Below the pieces are notes generated by a model. It was given only the letters and a program-made list of their open reading frames with translations, was not told where the DNA came from and made no database searches. Positions 25,015 to 36,840 of a DNA stretch of 64,000 nt are shown here, one piece after another (the first letter of the stretch is position 1; each line of letters starts with the position of its first letter). This stretch comes from Diphasiastrum complanatum (lineage: Eukaryota; Streptophyta; Lycopodiopsida; Lycopodiales; Lycopodiaceae): NCBI GenBank assembly GCA_029204225.1, contig CM055102.1, positions 36,202,585 through 36,266,584 on the forward strand, written 5' to 3'. A program made the translations under genes and the position numbers.

Positions 25015-27439
25015 GTTGGAGCGTGGTTAGATAATAATGATCTGAATGTTTCATGGTGGGTCCTAAGCGGTTCAAATATTGTCTCAAACTTACTTCCTTG
25101 GAATGGCCTCCAATTTCCAGCATTTTCGTGTATATTGGACCCTCTTCAGTTTCAATGGCATAATGATGTACAATATTTTTATATATATCCACGTTTTGGC
25201 ACACTATGTTCCCCAAGTGTCCATTTCCTCCAACAATCATCATTGTAGCCAAGTGTTTTATATGGGTAGCAACCTGCATTCTAGCTTGGGTGGTGGAGAC
25301 AATAAGTTATAATCATTCTTGCTCAACTCAATGTTCTAAGTCCTCCCATGGAGGCCGTCATCTTGAGGGTGGGAGCCCAAGGGTGCTACCTGGACTAAGG
25401 TGGAAATTAAGGCATGGCTTGCATGAGCTTGACAAAGTTCTCAATGATGAACCAAAAGCTAAACTTGCCAAAATTATGATAACTCCTATACCAAAGCACA
25501 TAAATTCTAAGCAGTGTGACATTTTAAAAACCAATTTAAACTTCTACTATGGATATGATGAGCTCAATGAACTATGCAAGATGACAAAACAACAAGGAAT
25601 AGGAGTATTGAAACTTGATACAACCTTTCTCCTAGAAATAATCCAAAGAGAATGGGCCTAATCAAGCAATAACAAAAGCATTGATGAAATGCACCCTACA
25701 TCACAAGAACGAAATCTTATGAGCCTTCCTCTATACTTGAAAATTTTAGTATCTTTTTTTATTAGTAGAAAAATGACATAAAGAAAAGCCTTATGCATTT
25801 GAAAGAAGTCTATACATAACATTTATTCGAAGAAAAGATGAAAGATTAGACTATGTGCAAGAAAATTCTTGAAACCTACACATACGACAATTACTTACTA
25901 CTGAAAAACTAATAAAATTACCTTCAATCATAGTAGTAACAACACACTAATCTCAAACATGAAAAATTCAAGAACTCTCAAGAGGAGGAGAGCAATCAAG
26001 CTTGTTGTCATAGCAAGACGTGAGGAGAATTCTCTCACAAACGCCAAGAAGGACAACACTCTAGTGGGCAAATGGTGTGGCCCTTGATTTTTTCAAAGGC
26101 AATAAAATTGAAGGTACACTTCATCAAGATGAGTTAAAAAATGGTTGAGAAGGATGATACTCGTGTCTCTTTTGTGGCTAAAGCCTCTTTGATAGATGAT
26201 GATTTAATGCAAGGAGACTGCTTGAATGAACTTCTTAAACCTAATGTGAACTTGTCCTTCGAACACATTTTACTTTCTTCCAATCCTCAAAAATCATCCA
26301 ATACATTTTCATTGAGGCGAATTAGGATTAGACATGGTGAAAAAGAAAGAAAAAAAAAGAGAGACCTAGAGACCCATTTTTAAAAAGATTTGGGTTTTTT
26401 TTTTAAAAAAAATGCCAATGTTTAAAAGGGTCTGCTTAGATATGTTGCTGCATTAAATAAAATTCTTCCTTTATTACAAATTATGACAATGCTACTATGA
26501 AAATCTATTAAATTGTTTTTTCTATGCTCAAATATGTAAATACTATAAAAGTAAATAAAAGTAAAAAATTATAAATTTAAAAAAAATTGAAATATTTAAT
26601 GTTAATTTATAACAAGTTGCTATGTTATTAATATTTTAACTTCTAAAACCTTTTAAAAAATTTAGTTGTCAATAACAAAAATAAAATTATCGATATTTGT
26701 AACATTAATTTTTTTTAAAAAATTATGAAACACTTGAAAAAGTGAATATATTTGAAATTGCTAAAAACATATTCAATTTAATTTTTTTAAATGATTACTA
26801 TTTTGAAAATTGAATATTAAAATGTTGAAAACTTAAATCTCTTAAAATCTTTTAACATAAAATATGTAAAATTTTGAAACTTGCGTTATTATTTTCAAAA
26901 ATTGTGTGAATGAAAGTTAAATTTTGCAAAATCTATATCATTCAAATATTATGAGCACTTATCATTTGAAAAATTTGTATTCTAATTGCTATAAGTTATA
27001 TTTGTAATTGTTTTACAAAAACTAATAAATGGTTACAAAAAAGTTGAAGGATACTATGAACAATTATGTGGCTTGTCCATATTAAAAATCACGACAATTT
27101 ATAAATTAGCTAATTGAAATTTTTTACACCTTGTAGACAAGGCTTTAGATTTATTTAGTGGTAGTGGTACAACAACCTCACGTACTGTTCAAAAGGACAA
27201 ACATGTTGTTATTGTAAAACTACATAGTAGGTTAGTGAAATTTATCAAAATGAGAAAAAAAATCATTTTGTTTAGTTAGTTAGGAGAAGTGAAAAAAATT
27301 GTAGATGACGAAAGCACCATCATTGCTTTGTCAATTGAACTAAATCCTCCTGTTAGTGGAAAAATTGATGACGTAGGAGATTCAACTAGTGTCGTTGTTC
27401 AAGAGTGCAATATGTAAGTAGAATAAATTGACGCGTAAT
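25015..27439. other. Gene-free interval, very AT-rich from 26400
   Basis: A frame at 25206-25661 (ends LKLDTTFLLEIIQREWA) and one at 26141-26383 show no recognised domain. From 26400 to 27440 the sequence is mostly A and T with no open frame of note. Confidence 0.45.
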
Positions 27440-27719
27440 GGCTAAAAACATGGTTTGGTGGTACAAAAAAAGAACTCATTTTTCATTGTACCTTTTGGTA
27501 GTACATTTCACTTTTGGGAGATTTGGGAGAACCCTTGATAGATCCTACCCACAACTTAATGGTGGGCCTAGTAATGATGGGCTTACCCTCTTGGAGTATT
27601 GGGGGATAAGTGGTGGGCCTACTCTCTCTCCTCCAATAAAAAACAGAAATGCATTTCTATACCCAGAAAGGTAGTGTCCTTGACAGTCCATGTTGTACCA
27701 CCAAACCATGCTTTTAGCC
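27440..27719. mobile_element. MITE with 26-bp terminal inverted repeats
   Basis: GGCTAAAAACATGGTTTGGT-GGTACA (27440-27465) and its inverse TGTACCACCAAACCATGCTT-TTAGCC (27694-27719) differ at one position. The 280-bp element has no transposase. Flanks read TAAT on the left and TAAG on the right; a TAA duplication as in Tourist/PIF-Harbinger MITEs is possible but the left copy is offset by one base. The 78-codon frame inside is an artefact. Confidence 0.8.
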
Positions 27720-28545
27720 TAAGAGATAGTAACACCAAATATGGTTCCTAGAATGGTAGATCCAAATGACATTGTTGACTTGTAAAATAAAATAGAATCA
27801 AATAAATTGCCAAAAGTGTAGCATCGAGCATTTTCCATTAAGAAAATAATAATCAATTATTTTATTACATCTCATAACATGACCACCTCACTCCACCAAT
27901 ATTTGGAACATATGATTTATATATGAGAATTTAAAAATGTAACAAATTGCTTTAGAAAAAATCATAAAACAATAAAATCTAAACCAAAGTCAATGCCAAG
28001 TATAGGACATTAAAAAAATTAAGATAAAACTACCAATTATTTAAAAATGTATCAACGGTGTTTTCAATTCATATATTGTAGAACTCTATCAAAGCTGTCT
28101 GCATAGTTGCAAACAAGAATTTCAAATTCAAGTAATAATATAAATATCAAAATCTCATAGAAAAAGAAAATTCATAGTCAATATTAAGATATTGTGAGTT
28201 TTCTTATTTTTGGACAATGATTGATTAGTACAATCAATCTCCAAGAAGTGTTGATTGCCAAGTCAAGTGATCTAATAAAATCTATTGATTAGATCAAGAT
28301 CTTATGTAAGCTTCAAGAAACAGCAAGGGTGGCCTCACACGTGTGGAATACAGTCCTTGTACGGACTGTGAGCAGAGAGCAAAGTACAATAGCTTGCAAG
28401 GCATAAAAAACCAATTCTATTGGTGAAATCACAAGAGATATGCATAAAATCACAATATCTCATTAACTTCTCATTGAAATGGGTGATCTACTTATAGATC
28501 AAGTACAAGCACGACCTGTATGCTGATTTAGCAGGTCTCACATGT
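27720..28545. other. AT-rich interval with LTR-like pieces
   Basis: No gene. Near 28335 the phrase CACACGTGTGGAATACAGT resembles CACACGTGTGAAATACAGT in the Copia LTR at 6938, and a related TACGGAC and AATAGCTTGCAAG follow. This suggests a degraded LTR of a related family. Confidence 0.4.
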
Positions 28546-29367
28546 GTGGAGTGTGCCACATCATTTAGATTCACCAAGTTAGGACAGAGGAGGAAAATAC
28601 GTCTCCAAATGCTTTGCAGAGTTTTGTACCAACAAAGGGATACTTCACTTGAAGACTACAGCCGCAATGGTGTGGTAGAGAGGAGAAATCGGACTCTCAT
28701 AGAAGCTATGAGATCCATGATGGCCTATTCAAAGGCATCAAATCTTTTATGGGCTGAAGCAATAGCTACAACCAACTACCTGAAGAAGAGGACAGGTAGA
28801 TCCAGCATTGCACATATCACACCACACGAGGTCTGGTGGGGCACCAAACCAAGTCTGACACATGTGAGTATTTTGGGACGCGTCGCATACACCCACATTC
28901 TAGATCAGAAAAGAAAGAAGCTGGATGAAAAGGTAGAGCAAGGATTCCTCGTAGGATATAATGTTTATTAATCATACTACAGGATCTACATGTCTCTGAC
29001 AACAGATAGATCAAGATTGTCAGAGACATCAAATTTGATGAGTCAAAGACAATGGCTAAAGGAGATCCAGTCGGCTACAAAATCCTGACCAAAGGCTACT
29101 ATGACCTGCCAACATGAATAGAGGGAGCGGACCTTGAGCATCCAGAACAAGATGTTCAAATTTCAGGTGGACATAGTGACTGTTCAGATGATGAGCAGCA
29201 AGACATGCAACCTATACCATAGTTCAGTAGTCAGCAAAGGCAAGAAACTTGACAAAGGCAAGGCCATCGATCTGATGATAGACTCTCCAAGAATATCCAC
29301 GAGAGAAAGAAGAGCACCTATTATATTTGTGATTGACAGCTCAGCTTTTGTAACAAGACTTCTATAA
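28546..29367 (+). pseudogene. Copia integrase C-terminal fragment
   Basis: The first frame reads GVVERRNRTLIEAMRSMMAY, LLWAEAIATTNYLKKRTG, HEVWWGTKPSLTHVSILGRV and KLDEKVEQGFLVGYN, the region around and after the third catalytic residue (Glu in VERRNRT) of Copia integrase. A TAA near 28969 and frame changes follow, with traces of the linker before RT (KIVRDIKFDESKT, then STRERRAPIIF near 29298). No protease, RT or RNase H is attached. Confidence 0.75.
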
Positions 29368-29645
29368 ATTTGGAAAAAAATCTCAAACGTATGAAAAACA
29401 TATCAGTTGTTCAGATAAAGACAAGTGGATTAATAGACTTCTTGCTTGCTTGTGCTTCTTCTTTTGTGACTGAAGCAAGATCCAAATTCAAGATAGATAG
29501 ATTTTTTGTATTGAAAATTTGTTCTCACATCTGTTGCTAGATTTCATAGGGTGGATCAACATCTATGTTAGATCCTAGATTGAGATAGCAAGCAACATCC
29601 TTTCAACTCCATTTTTAATCATCACTAGAATTTCTCACCAAGAAG
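29368..29645 (+). other. Spacer between two Copia fragments
   Basis: No gene. If the gag at 29646 kept its 5' LTR it should end here, but no primer-binding site is visible. Confidence 0.4.
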
Positions 29646-31870
29646 ATGTCTTCATCTGGTTCACATTTCTTAGAGCACAGTGAGAGATGAACATCTTCCA
29701 ATTATGCAATGTGGAAGATCGGAATGGAATCATTGTTGATTCTACAAGATGTAATGGATATTGTGAGTGGAGCTGAAGAAGAACCTACTGCACCTGATGA
29801 AGCTGTAGCATTCCACAAAAGAACCAGAATTCTCTTCATTTTATAGAAATGAATGTTACCAATGAAGTGTTAAGAGAGATCAGTACATGCACCACTGCCA
29901 AGAAAGCTCGGGATACTCTAAAAACAATCTATGAAATCAAAAATACTTCTAGATTGCTTACACTTAAAAACCAAATATTTTTAAGTTATCAGAGAGTAGA
30001 TGAGAGTGCTTCATCATATGTCATGAGAGTTAAGAATCTTCATCAAGAGTTAGCTGGTATTAGTGCTGCTCTTAAGAACACTGAACTTGTTCAAGTAGTC
30101 CTAAATGGACTTAGAGATGAGTATGACAATATTGTGCAGACTTATGCTGTTAAAGAGGATCTTCCATCCTTGGAGACATTGCAAGGTGTTCTCATTGCTA
30201 AAGAAAGCAGGCAAGAGAACAAGATGCTGAGGATTAACAGACTTTTATTGAAAGATGGTGGAGATGACAAAGCACTCTTCATTAGAGACAAGTCAAGAGG
30301 CAAGGGCAAAGGAAAACAACACTTCAAGAAGGACAAAGACAAAGAAGGTGGTGAGGATCAGTCCTCACAAGGTGCAACATCCAATGGCAAGAAGAAGCTG
30401 TCAAAGATCAAGTGTTTTTTATGTGGAAAGAAAGGACATTATGCATCAAATTGTTTCAAGAAGAAGAACCAATCTAAGCAAGCTAACCTTGAGGATGAGT
30501 GTGAGGGTGTAGAGAGTGAAAGAGAGGATTCATTAATGATGTCTACTTTTTCATCTTTTCCTTTTAAGAATGAAGAAGTCTGGTGGATAGATAGTGGGGC
30601 TAGTTCCCACATGTCTAGTTCTAGGAACTCTTTCACTAATCTCATGCCATATCTAGGTGCAAAAAGGTCAATCTATACTGCTAATGATGTAGAGTGTAGG
30701 ATTGAAGGAATAGGTAGCATTCCATTACATGCATCATCATCAAAATCTTTTTGCTTACATGATGTATTGTATGTACCTAGATTGACAAAGAATCTCATTA
30801 GTGTAGGACAGTTGTTTGATAATGGATTGGATGTCAAGTTTCAAGTTGACAAGTGTATAATCTCAAGAGAAAATGAAATTATTGCTAGAGGATCTAGAAT
30901 TGGTAAGTTGTACAAACTAGATTCTAGGGAGAGTGCTAACATTTCAGATATTGCTTATGAGACCAAGGTTCTACAGGAGGATCTGTGGCATAGGAGATTG
31001 GGTCATCCCAATTTCAAAGCCATGCAATCTATGGTCAAAGAAGGAAAAGTTGCTGGTCTACCAAAGACACTGTCAAAGGAGCTTCTACCATGTGAAGCTT
31101 GTGTGCTGACAAAGTCACACAGAAGGCCTTTTCCTAGATCAAGTATCAAGACAAAGCAACCATTTGAACTTGTACACTCAGATGTTCATTTCTCATCAAC
31201 TAAGAGCAAAGGAGGAGCCAATTGCTTTGTCTCTTTTGTAGATGATTATACAAGACGTTCTTGGATCTATATGCTGTCTTCAAAAGCCATGGTTTATGAT
31301 GTTTTTCTTACTTTTAAAGCTTATGTAGAGAAGCAGTTTCCTTTCAAGGTAAAAGCTTAAGAAGTGATAGTGGAGGGGAATACACTTCCAATAAGTTTAA
31401 AGACTTTTGTGAGAGAGAGAGTATTCAAAGAGAGTTCTCTTGCTCATATACTCCTTAGCAAAATGGAGTTGCTGAGAGAAAAAATAGAACTTTGTGTGAA
31501 TGTGCAAAAGCCATTAGGCTGGAAGCTTCTCTGCCTAAAGAATTTTGGGGAGAGGCATTTGCATGTGCAAACTATCTTTGTAATAGGCTTCCAAATCTTG
31601 TAATAGGAGGAAAGACACCATTTGAGATGTTGTATAAGAAAAAGCCGAAGGTAGATCATCTTAGGATTTTTGGCTGTGTATGCTTTGTGCATGTACCTCT
31701 AGAAACTAGGAAGAAGGAAGATCCTAGTGCAGTAAAAGGAATTTTTGTAGGTTGGCCATTACTAAAAAAGCATACAAGATTTATTTGTCCTCTGTTGACA
31801 AAAATGTTGTTAGTAGAGATGTGGTCCCTAGCCTTTGACAAAAATGGCATTTTGGCTAGTTTTGGAAGAG
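29646..31870 (+). pseudogene. Copia gag-protease-integrase, truncated before RT (Copia C)
   Basis: Gag starts at 29646 and has a TGA at 29688; after a frameshift near 29845 one frame runs to 31360. It holds the UBN2-type gag (LREISTCTTAKKARDTLKTI), a zinc knuckle CFLCGKKGHYASNC, protease WWIDSGASSHMSS, the pre-integrase HHCC domain (LWHRRLGHPNFKAM, CEACVLTK) and the integrase start (HSDVHFSS, FVDDYTRRSW). Another frameshift near 31360 precedes SGGEYTSNKF, and after a TAG the stretch QNGVAERKNRTL and the C-terminal part up to FGCVCFVHVPLE and GIFVGW. Near 31850 Copia homology stops and Gypsy sequence begins without any LTR between. Catalytic residues are mostly intact, so decay is recent to moderate. 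Confidence 0.88.
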
Positions 31871-31878
31871 AGCCGTGA

Positions 31879-34800
31879 ATGCACATGCTGCGAAGTTATT
31901 TGCGAAAGATATCTCGGCAGAAGCACGCTGAACTAAAGACTGCTCCTACAGAGAAGGTGGTCGCTTTCGAGGAAGAAGACGAAGAAATCGTGAAGACGAA
32001 ATTGTCTAGTGCTGTTATTGATAAACCAACCTCAAAATCAAAGACAAAAGAATATGACATCGTAACTGATATCAGATCTCTTCGACCAAACATTACTTTT
32101 GAACAGCTGTTGGCAGATAACACTTATTACAGAAAGCAGCTGAAAGGCCTTTTTGTGCCTAAGAAGAAGAAGAAAATTTTTCTTCCAGATGTTGGTGTTT
32201 TGTCCATTGATTTAGGTGATCTTGGTGCACCTGAAATTGATGCTACTATTGTAGGATGCCTGATCAAAAAAATGCCAATTGACTCTAGTTCCAATGTAAA
32301 TATAATAACAGAAGACACAGCTCATGCTCTGGGGCTGACTGACATTCAACCAACACAGCGAAACATCAAGTTAGCTGATTCGACACGATGAAAACCTGTT
32401 GGTGAGCTGAAGGATGTCACTGTCTACATTCAAACCAAGCCATTCACCATGAATTTCATTGTTATCAAACCACTCGGTTTGTCATCCTATTCTGTGCTAA
32501 TTGGACGACCTTGGCTTTATCAATCAAATGCTAGTGTACATTGGAAATCCGGAGAGCTAAGATTTCAAACTGGTGAGACCAATAATAGACAGCAGAATAA
32601 ATCATAACCTGGAGTCGTGACAAATATGAAGGTGAAACTCCTTTGTCCGACACCAGTTTTACATTACATGAATCTTTGTATGCCTTGAATATTTTTTTTC
32701 TATAAATCTGATATTGAAGTGTAGTACTTTGAATGTTATGAGAATGTTGATGACAAAGAATTCTTCGATGCCTACAACGATGAAGCTGATGTTTCATATG
32801 AAGAAATTAATGTTGCAGACACAAACTCGAAAGAGTTTGACGATTCGAGTGACGAATTTGAACATGAATTTGGTAACGAGAACTAGGTTGACGACAAGAA
32901 AACATCCATGGATTCAACCATGCGCGAAATTCATGGCCATATCTGCCAGAGTTTGTGGATAATTTCAGACTGTAATTATTATTATTATTTTTTAACTGAA
33001 GGTATCATCTTATCAATATGACTGAAGGTATCATCTTACCACATTCTACTGAACTGATTGAACTTGCACCTGGCAGATTTGTGCATGTTTCAAAGTCACT
33101 TGGAGAGATGAGTTGGCGGAATTCACTGAACTATTAAAGGAGTATGAAGATGTTTTTGTCTGGTCGCTCGACGATTTGAAGAGTATACTTGCAGAATTCG
33201 AAGAGCACCGAATTGATCTGAAGGAAGATGTTGTACCTATTCGACAGAGACAATATCGTCTCAATCCTAAATACTCTCTAATGGTCAAGGACGAACTTAC
33301 CAAACACCTTAAGGCAGGTATAATCTATCCCGTCTTAAGTAGTGAATGGATTTCACCCTTTGTTGTCATCCCGAAGAAAAAGACTGATAAAATACGAATG
33401 TGCCAGAATTTTTGAAAACTCAATGCTGCCACCAGGAAGGACCATCATCCTTTGCCTTTTTTTGATTCCATCCTAGATCAAATTGCTGGTCAAGAGCGTT
33501 ACAGTTTCTGTGACGGCTTTTTTGGATATAATCAAGTGGGAGTGCGAAAGGAGGATCGCTCAAAGACCACATTCACGACGGATTGGGGCACTTATGCCTA
33601 CAACAAAATGCCCTTTGGTCTTTATAATGCTCCAGTGACTTTTCAACGAATCATGATGTTAATTTTCGCTGCCATCCTGAGAACTTTTCTCGAAATATTT
33701 ATTGATGATTTCTATGTGTACAGTGATATAAAGACACACCTGCAGAAGCTAAAATTAACATTGCAACGGTGTCAAGATACTTGTTTATGTCTTCATCTAG
33801 AAAAATGTTTTTTTGGTATAAAAGAAGGAATATTGCTCGGACACAGAATATCTAACAGAGGAATAGAAGTTGACAAAGATAAAGTCGAGCTTATAAAGAA
33901 CATCCTGATACCAAACAATTTGCGTGAACTAAGAGCTTTCTTAGGACATGTTGGCTATTACAGGAGATTTATTCAAAATCATGCTTCTATTGATGTCTCT
34001 CTTACACATCTACTGAAGAAACAAGTGGAATACTTGTGGACGAATGAACAGCAGAAAGCATTTGAAGATCTTAAGCAAAGGTTGATCAATGCTCCTATTC
34101 TGAGACCACCCAACTGGGCTATTTTATTTCACAGTTATGTGGATGTTTCTGCATTTGCTATTGGCGTCTGTCTAAGCCAGAAGGACGACCAAAAGAAAGA
34201 TCATCCCATCTACTATGTGAGTCGACAGCTCAGTGCATCAGAGAAAAATTATCCGGCTACAGAAAGGGAAGCACTTGGCATGATTTTCATTGTTAAAAAA
34301 TCTCGACATTATTTGCTGGGATATGCATTTATTTTTCATGTGGATCATTATGCTCTTAAGTATCTTGTAAATAAACCAAATCTATCAGGACAAATTGCTC
34401 GGTGGATTCTACTTTTGCAAGAATTCACTTATCAAGTAGAGCTTCGTCAAGGAAAGTATCATACAAATGCTGATTATCTATTGCGACTCAGCACTGGAAA
34501 AATTGAAGATCCTATCAATGATGATTTTCCAAACGAACATTTATTTGAGATTTCATCTACAAATTCGCTATATTCTGATATCATTACTTATCTCAAGGAT
34601 CAGATATATCCGGATGGTTATGATTTGGAACAAAAGACAGTTTTTCAATATAAGGTAGCACCTTATACAATTATTAGCTGTTCAGTACCAGCTTGGTGCA
34701 GATCATCAGCTTCGAAGGTGTCTCGAATATGAAGACATTAAAAAGGTCGTTAAAGCCTTACACACAGAAGATGCTGGTGGACATTTTGCTTTGAAGAACA

Positions 34801-35797
34801 CAGTTAATAAGATATTGACTGCCAAGTATTGGTGGCCAACAATGTTCAAGGATGTATCAAACTTTATTTGTTCATGTGATCTATGCCAAAGATCTGGTAA
34901 GCCTACAAAATCAATAAATTGGCCGTTGACACCAATCCTTCCTCTTGCACCATTCGAGAAGTGGGGGATTGACTTTGTCGGTCCAATTAAACCTGTTACC
35001 CGACATACAAAATGTCAATATATTCTAGTTGCAATGGATTATGCTACAAAGAACGTGGAAGCAGAGGCGGCAAAAAGAAATGATGCAAAAACTGTCGCGA
35101 CGTTCTTATTCAAAAGTATTATCACCAGATATGGTTGTCCACTCGAACTAGTAAGTGACCGAGGTACACATTTCTTAAATGACATTATAGGGTTGCTGAC
35201 AACTTATTTCCTTATCAAACACAGAAAAACTACACTGTATAGTCCAAAAGCAAACGGGTTGACAGAAAGAGCTAATGGAATTTTATGTAAGATCCTGACT
35301 AAAATTACTATTGCACACGCAAGATCAGAAACTACCATCAGTTCTTTGGACTTATTGTAATACAGAGAAAATCACGACGAAACAGACACCATATTTTCTG
35401 ACATATGGTATGCATCCTATTCTGCCAATTGAATTTGAGGTCAAAACTTTTTGTATCCAAGCTCAACGAACAAATGCAGAATGTATAAACGAAAGGTTGA
35501 CTAATATTGAAGAACTAGCTGAAGCTCGTGAGTCTTCACAAAAATTAACGAAGGAAATCCAAGAACAAAGAAAGAAAAAATATGACAGTCATATAAAAAA
35601 ATATGATCTTAAAGCTGATGATTATGCGCTGATATATGACAGTCGCCATCAAAAGTTCCCAGGAAAACTCCATATGTGATGGACCTTTTAAAGTCATAGA
35701 GGTGTTTGACAATGGTTCTGTGCAACTTCAATCACTTGAAGGAGAACTATCACCTACATGTATTAACGGGTCCAGACTAAAAAAATACTACCTTTGA
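31879..35797 (+). pseudogene. Ty3/Gypsy pol, 5'-truncated (Gypsy 2)
   Basis: Order is protease region (IDSSSNVNIITEDTAHALGL, then VLIGRPWLYQSNA), RT, RNase H and integrase. The protease motif D-S-S is not the active D-S/T-G. RT runs from 33113 (EWISPFVVIPKKK) through TGA at 33413-33415 to the catalytic FIDDFYVYS; RNase H shows SYVDVSAFAIGVCLSQ and REALGMIF. Integrase (34740-35797, several frames) has the zinc motif ending CDLCQRSGKP, catalytic GIDFVGP, LVSDRGTHF and NGLTERANG, and the C-terminal GPFKVIEVFDNGSVQLQ. A stop in IKLADSTR (32391) and frameshifts near 34730 and 35350 break it. Gag and both LTRs are missing. It abuts Copia C at its 5' side. Confidence 0.88.
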
Positions 35798-36297
35798 CCA
35801 GAATTTTATTTATTTATTTATTTTTATTCTTATTATTTTCTAGTATTTTTCTGATAATGTTCGCGACTTTTTTTTCTTTTCTAGAAATTTTCGTGAACTT
35901 TTCTACCACTGTTCAACATTTGTTCAAACTGTTTCGTGAATTTTTTGAGAATTTTTCTTGTCTTCTCTTAAATCTTTTAAGTTATTTTTCAAAGTATTTT
36001 TGAGAACTTTTCAAGAAACTTTCGCGACACTCTAACTGTGAACTGAAACTTGTCATTTTTTTTTTCTTTCGAGAATTTTTCTAGCATTTTTTATTGATAC
36101 ATGCTAAATTGTTGATCTAGATCTCAAAATCTTGTGTCTAGTTTGCATTTGTTTTATGATCAATCAATCAATCAATCACTCTTGTGAGGCATTAATGCAC
36201 TCATTTAGAGTCCAAAGTATTGTACTTTGACACAAGTTTCATGCACTTTCCACACAATATGATATCATCTACATATATGATGAGAACAGCAAAATTG
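35798..36297 (+). other. T-rich interval after Gypsy 2
   Basis: Poly-T-rich sequence with repeated GAA/TTTTC-type phrases (TTTCTAGAAATTTTCG, TTTTCGAGAATTTTTC) and an ATCA run at 36158-36176. No LTR end or gene was found. Confidence 0.4.
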
Positions 36298-36754
36298 CTA
36301 TTTACAAACTTTATACAAAGATGGATCATAGGCACTTAGATTGAATCCAAGTGATAAGAGATATGAATTGATCCTTGAATACCAAGACCTTGGGGCTTGC
36401 TTGCGACCATAAAGGCTTTTGAATAAGAGACATACTTTGGATTCATCACCATCATTAATAAAGCCCTCGGGTTGCTCCATATAGATCTCTTCCTCAAGGT
36501 AGTCAGAGGAAGGCATTAGAGACATCAAGTTGGAACATCCTCCACTTGAAATAGCATGCAATAGAGATGATAATTCTTATAGTGACCATCTTGGCCACGG
36601 GTGCAAAGGTGTCTTCATAATCAAGACCATGGATGTGAGCATATCCTTTGGCACATAGTCTTGCCTTCAACTTGTTGATAGATCCATCATTGTTGTACTT
36701 CACTCTAAACACCCATTTGCATCCAATAACATGCTTGTTGATGGGTGGATCCAC
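36298..36754 (-). pseudogene. Copia reverse transcriptase fragment
   Basis: Two overlapping minus-strand frames give the N-terminal RT: VIGCKWVFRVKYNNDGSINK, KARLCAKGYAHIHGLDYEDT, FAPVAKMVTIRIIISIA and FQLDVSNAFL; after a frameshift, EEEIYMEQPEGFIND and LLFKSLYGRKQAPRSWYSRI follow. The YVDD catalytic box lies beyond the end of the coding part. Its upstream side is cut by the foldback element that begins at 36841. Confidence 0.8.
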
Positions 36755-36840
36755 GAGCTCCCAAGGATGATTGGAAATTGAGACTTCATAATTCTTTGAG
36801 ATTTCATCCGTGTATTAACTACATTGAATGTTTGTCACCT

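Noticed and set aside
25206-25661. 151-codon ORF
   Set aside because: No domain recognised, contains no splice or promoter support, and lies in repeat-rich DNA; kept only as a remark in the interval entry.
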